The notes under the pieces were generated by a model. That model was not told the origin of the DNA. It worked only from the letters and a program-made list of their open reading frames with translations, and searched no databases. This document shows positions 1 through 12,553 of a stretch of 64,000 nucleotides of DNA, piece after piece. Each line of letters opens with the position of its first letter. Positions within the stretch are counted from its first letter, which is position 1. A program made the position numbers and the translations under genes. The stretch is from Unio delphinus (lineage: Eukaryota; Mollusca; Bivalvia; Unionida; Unionidae). The stretch covers positions 6,061,501-6,125,500 of the forward strand of contig JAQISU010000096.1 in the NCBI GenBank assembly GCA_029339505.1, given 5' to 3'.

Positions 1-1193
1 CACTGTAACAGTCAAACATATAGTAATAATGTAAGGTGACATAAATTAAAGATATTTATCACTCACAGTGTTCGTGCATTACATTTAAAAAAAAATAAAG
101 TTTAAGAAAGGAAATGATATATACTAAGCTTCATGTTGTTTCCTTTCAACCAATATTTTCTTACATCTTATAGTCTAGCAATTCATTTACAATGGTTTAA
201 TTCTTGAGTTACTAGTGCTTCTCTGGTGATTCACTGTTCTGTCTAGTTACAGGGGTTACTCCTTTAGCTGATTTGGGGGATGACTGCCTGATCCTATGTT
301 GCAGTCATACTTAAACCTTGTACATAAAAATTGTGTAACTACCTTTTGTCTGTTATTCTTTCATCTCACTATCTTCCACAAGATTGATAAATAAATCCAA
401 TAATTTAACAAAGCACACAATATCTGCAACACTAAAATTTATTTTACTAGTCCTGTGGTTCCTGTTGGTGATATACAAATATCACTAAGAGCAGTTATGT
501 TTTATACAAAGATGAACATCACACTATTTGCACATTATGGACATCTCATACTATCTTTTTTCTTTCAAATAATGTTGGGTGAGAATTTTATAAATGTAGC
601 TGCAAAGTTGTTAGTTTAGCCAAAATCCTTCTATTTAATCCCAGGGGAAAACATTCAAAAAGAGATTTATCTCTGTTTTAAACCTCATCCAAAACAAATG
701 TAGGACTGATGGCTTCAGTAAACTCGAACTTGCAAAGCAAACAGCTCACTTGTCTACACTGCACTGTCTTCCTCCATTGCTGGTTCCATCATAGGATTAT
801 TTGTCAATTTCTGACAGACTTTACAAAGACAATAATTCATTGTCATTGGCAACAATTCCTAAATTAATATAATTATTTTTGTCCTCTGAAAAACCTAAAA
901 ACATCCAACTCTGAATTGCATTAAAATCCATTGTTTAAATTGTCAATAACAGGATGTATTGACTATTATGTAGTGCAATATTCCAGATAATCCCTATATT
1001 TATTAGTCACATGTAGTATATTACATCTTTCATGTCAAGAACAATCATTTGTTAATTCTGTTTTGATTGGTTAAATGTCCTAGGAAGATTATTTGTAACA
1101 AAAACAAACAGAGCAGTTCTTTCCTTCACTGAGGTCTGTGGTGGATATATCTGCTAAGGCAGATAGCAGTGCTGTTTACAAGTGGATACTTAC
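1..1193. other. SPEF2 intron 11 (partial), nothing recognised
   Basis: AT-rich intron sequence on the left edge. I looked on the minus strand for the next SPEF2 exon (the P-loop of the adenylate-kinase-like domain) and did not find it. No repeat was recognised. Confidence 0.6.
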
Positions 1194-1310
1194 AGATGGT
1201 GGATGAACCATATTAAATAATCTTTGTATGATGTGCCCTAGGACGGCATTGGCTTTGGGTGGCCCAGTGAATTCACATCCTTCAGGTGGCTGCCATTCTC
1301 CCATCATTGT
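1194..1310 (-). CDS. SPEF2: SPEF2 coding exon 11 (last one in the window)
   Basis: Residues 517-555: TMMGEWQPPEGCEF, then GPPKANAVLGHIIQRLFNMV and H-P-P-S. This aligns with the vertebrate M-V-G-E-W ... C-I-L-G-H-I-L-H-R-L segment just before the adenylate-kinase-like domain. The acceptor is acttacag|ACAATG and the donor CCATCT|GTAAGTA. It ends in phase 0. The following exon is not seen in the remaining 1.2 kb. Confidence 0.94.
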
Positions 1311-4300
1311 CTGTAAGTATAAATAAGAACAGTCAAAGAATTTTGGTCGTTTATACCAAAAAATGGTTGGTTTGGGCATTTTGTGGCTATTGAGTCTCCA
1401 TGACTCTCAACTCTGATAATCCCATTCATGACATACATCCATTAGCACAATGAGGGTGATGAAGCAAAAAGCTGTAGATATTTTCATATCAACTCCATTC
1501 ATTTTTGAAGATTAGAGTTAACAAATTATGATCAAGTATATGAAATATGGTTTCACATAACATAATCTGCTACATGCTATATAACACTGTGGATCTTGTT
1601 TCCCTCAAGAATAGGAAAAAAAGAACAAAAATGATGGAGACTCCAGGAAATGTTGAGTGAATAAATGTTGGTGACTCCAGAAAATGGTGGTAATATAAAA
1701 CATATAATGTCCTTCATAATTGTACTGATCTTTATAATGGTAAATCTCTTTGTATGAGAAATAATGCTATAGGAGTAGTTCACAAAACTAAACTTCAATT
1801 TTTCCTGAGATTTGAAGATAATGATGCAATCAGTTTTCTCTCAACATGCAAAACTGAGCTGAAGCAATTAAGCTTTTCACAAGATATCACACTACTGCAT
1901 ACGACAATGAAACTGCCTGTCACATGGTGTAATTTATCAGATATATGAACCAACAAGTCATATTGATCTTGAATATAATTCTTTATTATGAGGAAGTTTG
2001 TTTATATACCTTGTATTCTGTAAAGTCTCCCTCATCTAAGAGTTGCTGTCTCTCCTCTTCTAACACCTGTTCTGGTGTGGGTTCTGTTGTCTCTACAGGT
2101 GGCACTGGCTCACACAGCAGTAGACCCTCCACAAATAGTGAACGCCATTCCCTCATCAACTTGGATGGCACAAGGCTAGAAAATTTTGCAGTTTATTATG
2201 GATTAAATACTAAGTTGGGCACACAATTTGAACTCATTGTGTTTAAAAATGATTTTAATATTTTCACTAAAACAAAAGATGCCATCTATATCTGCTTATA
2301 AGTTGAGTCCAATTATAAACAACAAAGACATTGATCTGCCATCGCATTCTGTACTGCCAGATACCAAGGTCTAGTTTTTTGTTGTACTGATAACTCCAAA
2401 ACAAACTGTATACAGCCAGATCTGCTGGCACTTGATGTGATAGCAGATGTGGGTCTGTGCAGTTTGAAGTTGGACATGACTTATAAGCAAGTACTTATGG
2501 TAGAATTTCAAAACTTCAGATTTAGGTTAGCTATAGAACTATCTGCCAAAAATATCTGCAGATAAATTATGTCAAAAGGACTCCAAATATGATTTATAAT
2601 TTTGGAGTTTTGAGTCTTATTTCAATTTTTGTGGTGAGTTTCTCAAAATTAAAAACTTTTCTGAGCATGAAACAAGATATAAACTTTCTACATTTTAAAA
2701 CTTTATCACAAACTATAACCTTAAAACTCTAAAATTGTTATCGACCTAATTTTGATGACATGTCATCCATATGGCATATCTGAATTGTGGTTTTTAAACT
2801 AAAGTTATCATCTCAATACTGTTACCATACATAGTCAAGTGAATGAAGCATCAGAAACAGGAGCTTCCTTGTATCAATGTATAAGCAGAAGGGTTTATTT
2901 GAGTCATTCACACTTCTTTTGAGGAAAGAAAATATTTCTTACTTATTTGTGAGTTCTCTATATTCTCCAACTTTGCATGTGAAGTCAACAATCTGGTTCA
3001 TGATTTCCATGCACATATCATAATGCTTGCGATACTTAGTCTCTGCTCTCTCTGCTGCTATCTTATCATGAAGCTCTCGGTCTTTCCTGGTTTGTTCTTC
3101 ATAGTCCTTCTTGGCCTGCTGTGCAAGCTCCTAAATGGACAAGGTTATCAAATATATTATAATTTTGTGAAAAATAAGGATTTCAGAAACATCTTTAAGC
3201 AAAGGTTGATCTGTGTGATTATTAGGTGTCTGGTTCTTTTTTAGGCACATTAACATATTAAAGTTATATCATGCCAAGACTAGTAGAGTAAATTGCCTTG
3301 TCCAGGGACATACTATGGCAGCTGACCAAAGCTGATCTAATGGCAGGATTTAAACTGTAAACTTTTTTGGTCACAAAACCAGTACACTAACCACTGAACT
3401 GCTGCAGCTCCTGAAAAGGTTGATTACAAATGCATAGTGATATGTGGTACACCATATTTCAAGGAAGTGGCTCTCATTCACGAGACTAAATCTAACTACA
3501 AGCTTATCCTCCAACACCAATTCAACAAGAGATATATCTGAATGATGCAAATGAAGGGCAAAAGTCAAACAGGGGTCGTAACTGATCAACATTGTTGGAA
3601 AATGCTGGATATCTAACATGTTTCAGGCATTCTCAATGTAAAGTGACACATACCAAAATGGATTTCAATTAGCAAAAATATTTAAAAATGACTGAGTGGA
3701 AACTTGGTTTAGGTGTTCTCATTGTAAAGCACCTCATACCAAATTTGATTTCAATTAATGAAGATCTTCAAAATTAATGAGTGGAAACAAAAGTAACAAT
3801 GGATACAAGTCAGCACTAGTACATGTGATCTTGTTTCTTTAGCCACTGATTATGTAGGCCTAAGCTAAACTCTTTAAGGTCCTGCTCCACAAATGCAAAG
3901 CCACATGCTCCTCAGTCTTCCCATTTTGCACTCCAACAGAGTGCTGGTCTGACATTGGCAGCTTTCAGTGCACAATTGTAATCCATATCAGTAAATGCTC
4001 TGGCAATGTGGCCAAAGACCCATTAGCGTCTAGATCTGATGATGCCTGTGACTGGTGGTTGTTTCATTCTGCATGGGCAACACTATATGTCTCTCTCCAT
4101 AGATATAGCAGGGAGTATAATAACTTATTGGGCTAGTTCTCTGCTGGTCTTATAACTGGGTAAATGTAGTAGGTAGATTCACTAGAAGACATGATATATA
4201 TTTTTCTACTAACTATTGGTTTAGTATTCCAATTAAAGCTTCTTTGTAATTTTAAAATATTAATTTTACCTCAAATTATAATTAATAATGAAGGTTATCA

Positions 4301-7300
4301 AATTGCTATCAGAGCAAAAAGACCAATATCATCTATTCTTTGTCACTGATGAAACTTTACATCAAACTGCATGGTGATTGTAACACAAATCGTAATAACC
4401 TTGCATTAGATAAAACATTAAACTGGAACTATCAATCTTTCATAATAAATGTATGAACTGATGACAAAAAAGTCTTATTGCCCAAAATTAATATCTTCTT
4501 GAAAATTAAAAAGATACACAAGTAAGTTAATGCATCTTTTGGGTGATTTTTCCAAAGACTCACATCTGCTTAAAACATTTTAAGCTAAATATACAAGAAA
4601 TGGATTTTATTTATTGGGAATGAATTGCACAAAATTCAGTGTCATTTTTTTGTATCAAGTACTACTGTCTAGTGGTTACAGAGACAGTAGAAGTCGTCTT
4701 GGTAGTAACATACAAAGAAGTACTGGGAGGAAGAGGAAGGAAGGAGTCAATGAGATAATTAGGCTCACAGCCTCTTTGTTCAGAGCATCTTCAAAGTCTC
4801 GGAAACGTCTTTCTTCATACTGTTTCTCATGTATAATTCGGTTCCTCCTGATAATTTCCTTTTCATGCCTAGCCTGTAAAAGCTGCACAGCAATCCTTCG
4901 TTCCTGTTGTGATTGTCGCATCAAGCGATTGACTAGCATTTCTTCACGGCGAGCCTCCTGCAGAGAAAAAAAAACAAGAAGTATTTAAGTTTTTCCCTCT
5001 ATGGTAGTTTCAACAAATGTTACCTAAATACAGTAAAACCCTTTTGTGATGAACCCAAAGGAACCAATTAAACATATTTTTTAAAATAAAAATTCATTAA
5101 AACCATTGTGATTCAAATGAAAAAATGGAACAAAAACACATCCGAAAATGCTTACTTAAATTTCTATGATTATTATTTTTCAAAGACTCTGGATCTAAGT
5201 AGCGAGGTTTTCAATTATCTCTTTTTCTTAATACCACAAAAACTTCCTTACCTCTTGTGCTTCATGGGCCTTCATTTGATCCACAAGAACTTTTCGCCTT
5301 CGTTTTTCTCTCTCTGATCTTGCAGATGCATCTTCCTCCAACCTTTTCCTGATTTTTCCAATGTATTCATCATTTGATGCTGGCTTGATCAAGTCCACTG
5401 AATCCAAAGCTGATTTTTCTTCATCCCTTCCTATAATATATTCCATGTCAATCCCCTCACTGAAATAAAAAGTAAATAATAATCAACCAGAAAAGAAGCC
5501 ACTAAAGATATTTTCATCACTTACCATGACAAATCAAGACACTTTTTATTTAATTTACCTCTCCATCCCCAAACTTCACCCAACCTAAACCCTCTTTTGG
5601 ATCATAACCCAGAAGTCATAACCAAAAATCTGTTCCATATTCTAATGTTCTCTCCTGCTACAAATGCATGTGTAAAGTTTGGTATAGAAAATGCAAATGT
5701 AATAATATGTATAGATTTGACCTCTGACCCCTTCTCAGGGGAGGGGTCTGAAAATCATACCAGTCCCAGTCATCATATGGGTTACTTATATACCAAGTAG
5801 AGAGCTGGATGCATTAACAGCTGAAACTGATAAAAATATCATCAGAAGTTTTAAAAATATGTGGATAGAAATCATGTTCATGTTGGAAAACAAAATTTAA
5901 ATCATTTTACAATATATTTTTTCAATCACACCTCTCAGATGATAAATAATTTTTAAAAAATGGACTTACTCATCATCTTTTGATGGAGGAACAATGGACA
6001 TCATTTTGTCTTCAAAACTGGAAATGGCTTTCAATGTTTCCTGAAGAAAAAATTCAGAATTTACAAACAAGCAAACATTTAAAATGTTTTCTACCTCACC
6101 CACTGTATATTTATTCTGTGTTTTTAATTTCATCTATGATTGCAGATTGTAACAATCATGTTTAAACAACATATCACTGATGTATTTTTTGTCCATGATT
6201 GTATCTTATATTTTAAGATAATGATGCTCTAAATAGGTAATTTACTTGGATTTTAGCTCTAAACCAAGCCTTGATATTGAACTTGTTTACAATGTGGGGT
6301 AATTATCTATTGGTGTGACTGAGTACTGCAATAAAGTTATGTGGGGAGATATTACAACATAGATAAAACTGGAATGTATTGTGTTATAAAGTTGAACCAG
6401 TGTCATGGGCATTTATATAAAGAAGAGGAAATATATAATTTTTTATATATAATTTTTTAAAGTTCATATTTCTATTCCTGTTCTGATTGTATTCTCAGTC
6501 TGAAGAAGTATTTAATGTTGTATTTAGATTCAATTTGAGAGGAATCATTTATTTAAATTATTTCTTGGAATAAAAAAATACTCATTTGACTGTTTGAACT
6601 AAACACTATTTTGGGATTATTGTAAATTCATTCAAAGACATTTGGGACAATGCCATTGTGATAAAAGGAAGACTAATGGTACTTCAGTATATTCAAGGCT
6701 ACTGGCATGTCAGCACATTCAAGACCTGGAAATCATTCAAAACACTCTTTTTCTTTTGGTCTGATAACTTTTAGGATTATTTGGGATTTAATTCAAAATA
6801 CTGGAAGCTCCTCTTAAATTCTGATTTTATAACTTTAATAATTAAATTATTTGTTAAGTTTGACAACAAAATTTGGGTTTGCTTCTTTGTGTTACATAGT
6901 TTAAGACCACATAGTCATAACATTAAAAAGTGAAGAAATCTGACTGATCCTTAAGACAGAACTGAAGAGTGACCAGGAGGATACAAGTTAACCTTACTTC
7001 ATATCAAAAGGCACTGGACTCAACATGCAGTGAAGGGCAGAAATATATTAGAGACCTTGAAGATAATTAACTAAAAAAATGTGAAATGCAACACATCTAG
7101 TGACAATGGATAATTTTTCCAAATATCATTGATTTACTGTAAACAAGCCATCTAGTGACAATGTACAAGTGTACCAAATATCATTGATTTACTGTAAACA
7201 AGCCATCTAGTGACAATGTACAAGTGTACCAAATATCATTGATTTACTGTAAACAAGTCATCTAGTGACAATGTACACGTGTACCAAATGTCGTTGATTT

Positions 7301-10300
7301 ACTGTAAACAAGTCATCTAGTGACAATGCACAAGTGTACCAAATGTCGTTGAATTACTGTAAACAAGTCATTTAGTGACAATGTACAAGTGTACCAAATG
7401 TTGTTGATTTACTGTAAACAAGTCAAGAGTTACAGTACAGTGGGAAAATGCTACTGCACCTTCAATGTTAGCCAGTGACCTTGATCTTAAAGATTATCAT
7501 TATTGGTCTGGGAGTTGATTTATAGGACTAGATCCATTGCAGCAAAAAGATAGTTTTATTTCAGTTATTCTGATTGCAGATTATCTTTTTATTTATTCAT
7601 CTGCTTCCATCAGCTTATTAATGTCCTTGTCAAGGATTATGTAGTGACAGGATCATTAGGTTATGTAACAATTCAATTTTTTTCTTCAGATTTTCAGATT
7701 TTACCTTCAAATTTAAAAGCTGTTCAGCAAGATTTCAGTCATGTCTATTTTTTGTTAACATAAATACTTGTTTTTACTGGTATTCTTTAAATAACCTGAG
7801 ATTCTCTTGCCTTTATTTGTGCAATTTCTTGTCGTAGTAATTCTTCATAAGGATTGCTATGCTCTTATCGCTGCTTTAATCAATCCCTGTTAGTACTGAA
7901 GCACTTTCTGATTTGGCTTACAACTGAGTACAGTTTTGTATTGTGGTACTGGAGCAATTTTTTAGCATCATGTCTAGTTATTCCTGTAATCTCCTGACCA
8001 ATGCTTAGCTTAGATTCCAGCTAGTAAAGAGCACATTGACTGGCTACTTTCTGTTTTCTTCTGGTGATGGGATTTCTGGTAGATTTTCACAAGACTAATT
8101 TGGTTTAGTAACACTTATTTCCAGATGTGAGTTCCCAATGGGGGTAAGTTCTTTTTGATTTCCAGTTAATTGTACATTAACAATAGTGGATGCAATGAAA
8201 AACTGGTTAGTGTTGATAAAGACCTTCAAAATACCTTAAATGTTGCCATGGTTACTATCATTGTGTTTAAAGTAAATTTATTGAACAATGAGTTGAACTT
8301 CAGTATCAGTCTATTGCTTATAATTAGGATGCTCAATAAGCAGAGTCTGTTGAATTAAACTTGGTCACATTAATTTTATAAGGTTGAAGACTGTCTGATT
8401 AATACACAATTTTAACAATGATACAATTATGGCTGTGATCATTCCTTGTCCATATCTAAAGCTTAGTTTGTTCTTCCTACCAGCTATGCATTTTAAATGA
8501 AAAACAGTTGAAAGCTTTGATGTTGTACTTCAAAATAAAATAATCTTTATCAGTTTTTTTTATCCGAGTAGCAAAGGTATTATCTAGATCACTTTTTTGA
8601 AAACCCTGCAAAGTTGCTGCCCTCAAGTAAATTTTCATAAATTAGGTACAAAAGATCAATAGAATTTTCTACAGTTAAGCATAACTTTGCTCTTACATGT
8701 GATTATGTTTTAAATGAATTAAAGTATCCAAATGACAAAACATATTGATATAGTCAGCATAGTTTGAATATGATCATATCTAAATGAGTAAAGAATGATA
8801 GGTTGTTGTTGTTGTTGTTGTTGTTGTTGTAGGGTTTAACGCCATTTTTCAGCACAAGATAGGCTATACATGGCAGCCAGTATTAATGGTGGATGAAGAA
8901 CCCAGGAAAACCCCAGAAAAAACCAATTACCTACGATAAGCCACCGGCAAACTTTCTCACATACCCACATTAGCCGAGCCTGAGACTCGAACCCATGCAG
9001 AGGTGAGATGGCAGTGATCCGTAACGGTGAGCGCTTTAGACCACTTGGCCATTCAGGGCCCCCAAAAATGATTGGTAAAAAAACTGATTCTAGAACAATC
9101 AAAGCTTCAAATTCAAAAGTAACTTACATTTTGGGGTAACATGGATTATTCGACAGTTTAAAAATGATGGATAATATCAATACATAAACATCCTGTTTTT
9201 AAATTGTGATTAAAAAGTCTTTGGAAATTGATTACGATTGTGATCTTGAATTCCAAAGTACCATGCTGGATGCTGCTACTGGTGATTTTGAAGAAATTTT
9301 CACCTGACAAAATAACCCTTCAATAACTTTAACAAGTAAGATAATGTTACGCATTACTAATATGGGGCTTAATTAAGCATCCTATTATAAATAAAATCCT
9401 TGAATGATGAATTAAACATGTATAAATTAATGGATCATGTATATTCCAAGCATTTTTATTCCAAATGAAAAGGTCTGTGTCAAAGCATAAAACCTTGGGT
9501 TAAATATATAAATGTATGAAGATTAGTTATAATGGTTTTGTTTTTATTGGTTTTAATGGTATTTTTAACATATTATTGACTATGTCATGCCAAGGAAATG
9601 GAAGCTCAATGCCTTTTTCAATGACACACTGAGTCAGCTGACCTTGGCTGGCCAAAGTGGGTATCAAACCTGCAACATTAGATTACAAGTTGGATGTTTT
9701 ACCAATTAGACTACCACAGGTTGCCTGGATAAATTGGAGTAGACCATATAGCTGGCTAATATTCTTATGATATGATGAAATAAAATATAACCTTTGACAC
9801 ATTTTACTTCAACTTCTACCTCAGTCTTAAACAGTGACTTCTTCATTGGCATCATGTCCATTTACATCAATGACATTAAAAAAATCTAAATCCCCCCCCC
9901 CCCAATTAATTAAAAAATGTTAAAGTAGTGACCTTTGAGAAGGTACATCAATTTGTTTTCAATTATCACAATTCCTAGCTATATCATCCATAGTGTTGAT
10001 ATAGTGTTTCACAATAATGTGTGTGTGATTAAGATTTTTAACGTAGCTTTAACAATTTTTCAGTCATATTGCTAACCTCTTAATGCTGAGCACCAAGTAA
10101 GGCAGCCATAAGTACCATTTTTGTAAGTCTTTGTTATGACGCTATAACCACTAGGCCACCGGAGTGGTGTTTCACCATAATAGTTCTTTCTAAATCCATG
10201 GTATATGTCAACATAAAGGTGATTAAAATCCTCAGGTGTTTCATTATCAGGCTAAAGATTATATGCTCCATGCATTTATAAGGAATACATATTAGAGAGA

Positions 10301-12500
10301 TGGGTCTGTAATTAAACTAATGATTTATTCACTCTATTCTTAAAGACAGCAATGACTTATACATGTTGAAGAACAGGTGAGACTTGTACATTTGTCGATC
10401 TGACTACTACACTGAGAAAATGTCACAATCTATGCTAAAGCAATGACAAATCTTCAAAAACTTAAGCTAAATTTAGGTCTCCTAGTGGTTTCAGGTTTCA
10501 GTTCACTCTCCCTTATCGAAAGCAACAAAGCTGAGAACAAATACTCCTAAAAATATTCAAAAGATACCCATGCCCAACTTACTGTAGCTTCTCTTTTCAT
10601 CCGATTAGTATGCCTCATTTGCAGTGTTTTCTTAGTTTTTTCATCAGGGGGTACTGGTATGTTAACTGTGGCAGCTCTGTAAAGAGAGGCAAGCTTCATA
10701 TAATCACTGTTTGTATCACATATACTTAGCAAATCTAAGGTCCTTGCAACAGTTTCACAAAAACAGAAATGTCACAAATATCTATCTCATTGCTTGGTTA
10801 AAAAACATGCATAAATGCCATCATAATACACTGCATTCTTCTGAAATAGGTTAAAACTAAATTTCTCACAATTTCCTCATATTAAAATTCAAACATGCAA
10901 GTTTAGTTTCATCTCCAAGAAAAATTGGTTATCTCTGCATGATGCAGGGTAACATGATATTAATTCCACCAAACAGAGAAAATTCCCAATGTGTTCATTA
11001 AAAAGGAAGGATTCTCAGCTATAAAGTTTAAAAACCAAGAGTTATTTTCATGTTTTTTTTACTATATCTACGTCTTCTAAAATCTCAATATTGTCATAAC
11101 TCAACAGTATAGAATTAGGTATTGATAATCTTGTATCTAAAGTGCTGATGGTGGTTGTAATGATGCAATTTCAGTTTTACTGGTTAACTATATAGTGAAG
11201 CCAATAAACTGGGTATTTTTTGATAGCCAAACCATCAATAAAGTCTGGAAACAACACAACTGTTATTTCCATTCTATCACTCTTTTGAAATTCTATTTTA
11301 AATAAATAGCAAGAAATGCACCACATGACTAGGAACCTCAGGACATCACAACTGTGTCAAAATTTACAACAGTACATTGTGGATTTTACTGCTGCAAATT
11401 TAGATATCTGACCAAAAATGCAAGTGCATTACATTTAGACATTGTTAGCATCTCAACATGTAGAAACATTTTTGACACTGAGTGAAGCTGGAGCTTGGGG
11501 TCATATATAACTAAAAAAGTTTCTTGTCTTTAACCTTAACGGTCAAAACAGGTCACAATCTAGGCAAATGATGGTTCGTGATAAAGGATACTAAAACTTT
11601 GTGTACATAATGTTGGACAACTAGAGTAAATTTTAATTCCTGTAATTAAACATATAGAGAGAGGATTGCCCTGACTATATTATAGCCATAGATTTGGCAA
11701 AGAGACTAGCTATCCAATACTGCTACATGTAATACCTTAGGGGACAAAAGACTTTTAGAATGTCTCAAAATGATGAGGTATTTATACTGCACTTCCATTT
11801 ATTACATACACCGAAGGATGATAATAGACAAGAGAAAATAGATCCAGAGGTAATGAAATACATTGTACAGTCTATATATTTTATTACATTGTTTACAGAC
11901 ATAATTAAACTGGAATTACTGGACTTAATGATGACTTACTGTAATTTGGCCACCATTTCACTCTGCTTGAGTCGCATTTCCCGAGATCTTTCCAGAAGCT
12001 TTTGCCGTTGAGATTGCTGCTGTTGCCGAATCTTTTCCTGCTCCAAAAATCTCTCTCTAAACGCTGTCTTCTCCATCTCAATTTGTTTTTCATGGTAGTG
12101 TTCTACTAAGTTATTGAGATCCAGATCTGTTTGTCTTGGTGTTATATGCTTCAATCTCTGTATGACAAAATTAAGAAGAAAAACAAAAATCAACAGGTTT
12201 CTTTATCATTCATGTGATGGTGATCCAAACACTTTGATAAAGTTACATTGTCAAAAACTGATATTTCTAAGCAGAAATCTAGTTTCTTCTTTCAGTCACA
12301 TTGACCTTGACCTTTTGACATGTTTATCCCAAAATTGTCAGGCCTCTTTCTTACCAAGATGCAAACCTTTCACAAAGTCTGATCTTACTCTGTGTTAGGA
12401 TACTCATGTCATGGTGTTGAAACAATGTTTCTTCTCTCAGTCACAAAGAACTGATCTTTGACTGTAAAATCAATAGGATTTTAATAGGTAGGTAGGTAGG

Positions 12501-12553
<53 letters not shown>

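Noticed and set aside
1..1193. Next SPEF2 exon (P-loop of the adenylate-kinase-like domain)
   Set aside because: I searched the minus strand for G-x4-G-K-T/S preceded by an acceptor and found none; it should lie left of the window.
1754..2301. Two plus-strand open frames of 64 and 118 codons
   Set aside because: They overlap SPEF2 exon 10 on the other strand and the MITE; no protein family recognised.
4614..4988. Plus-strand open frame of 124 codons
   Set aside because: It is the antisense of SPEF2 exon 8, whose minus-strand reading matches vertebrate SPEF2 closely.
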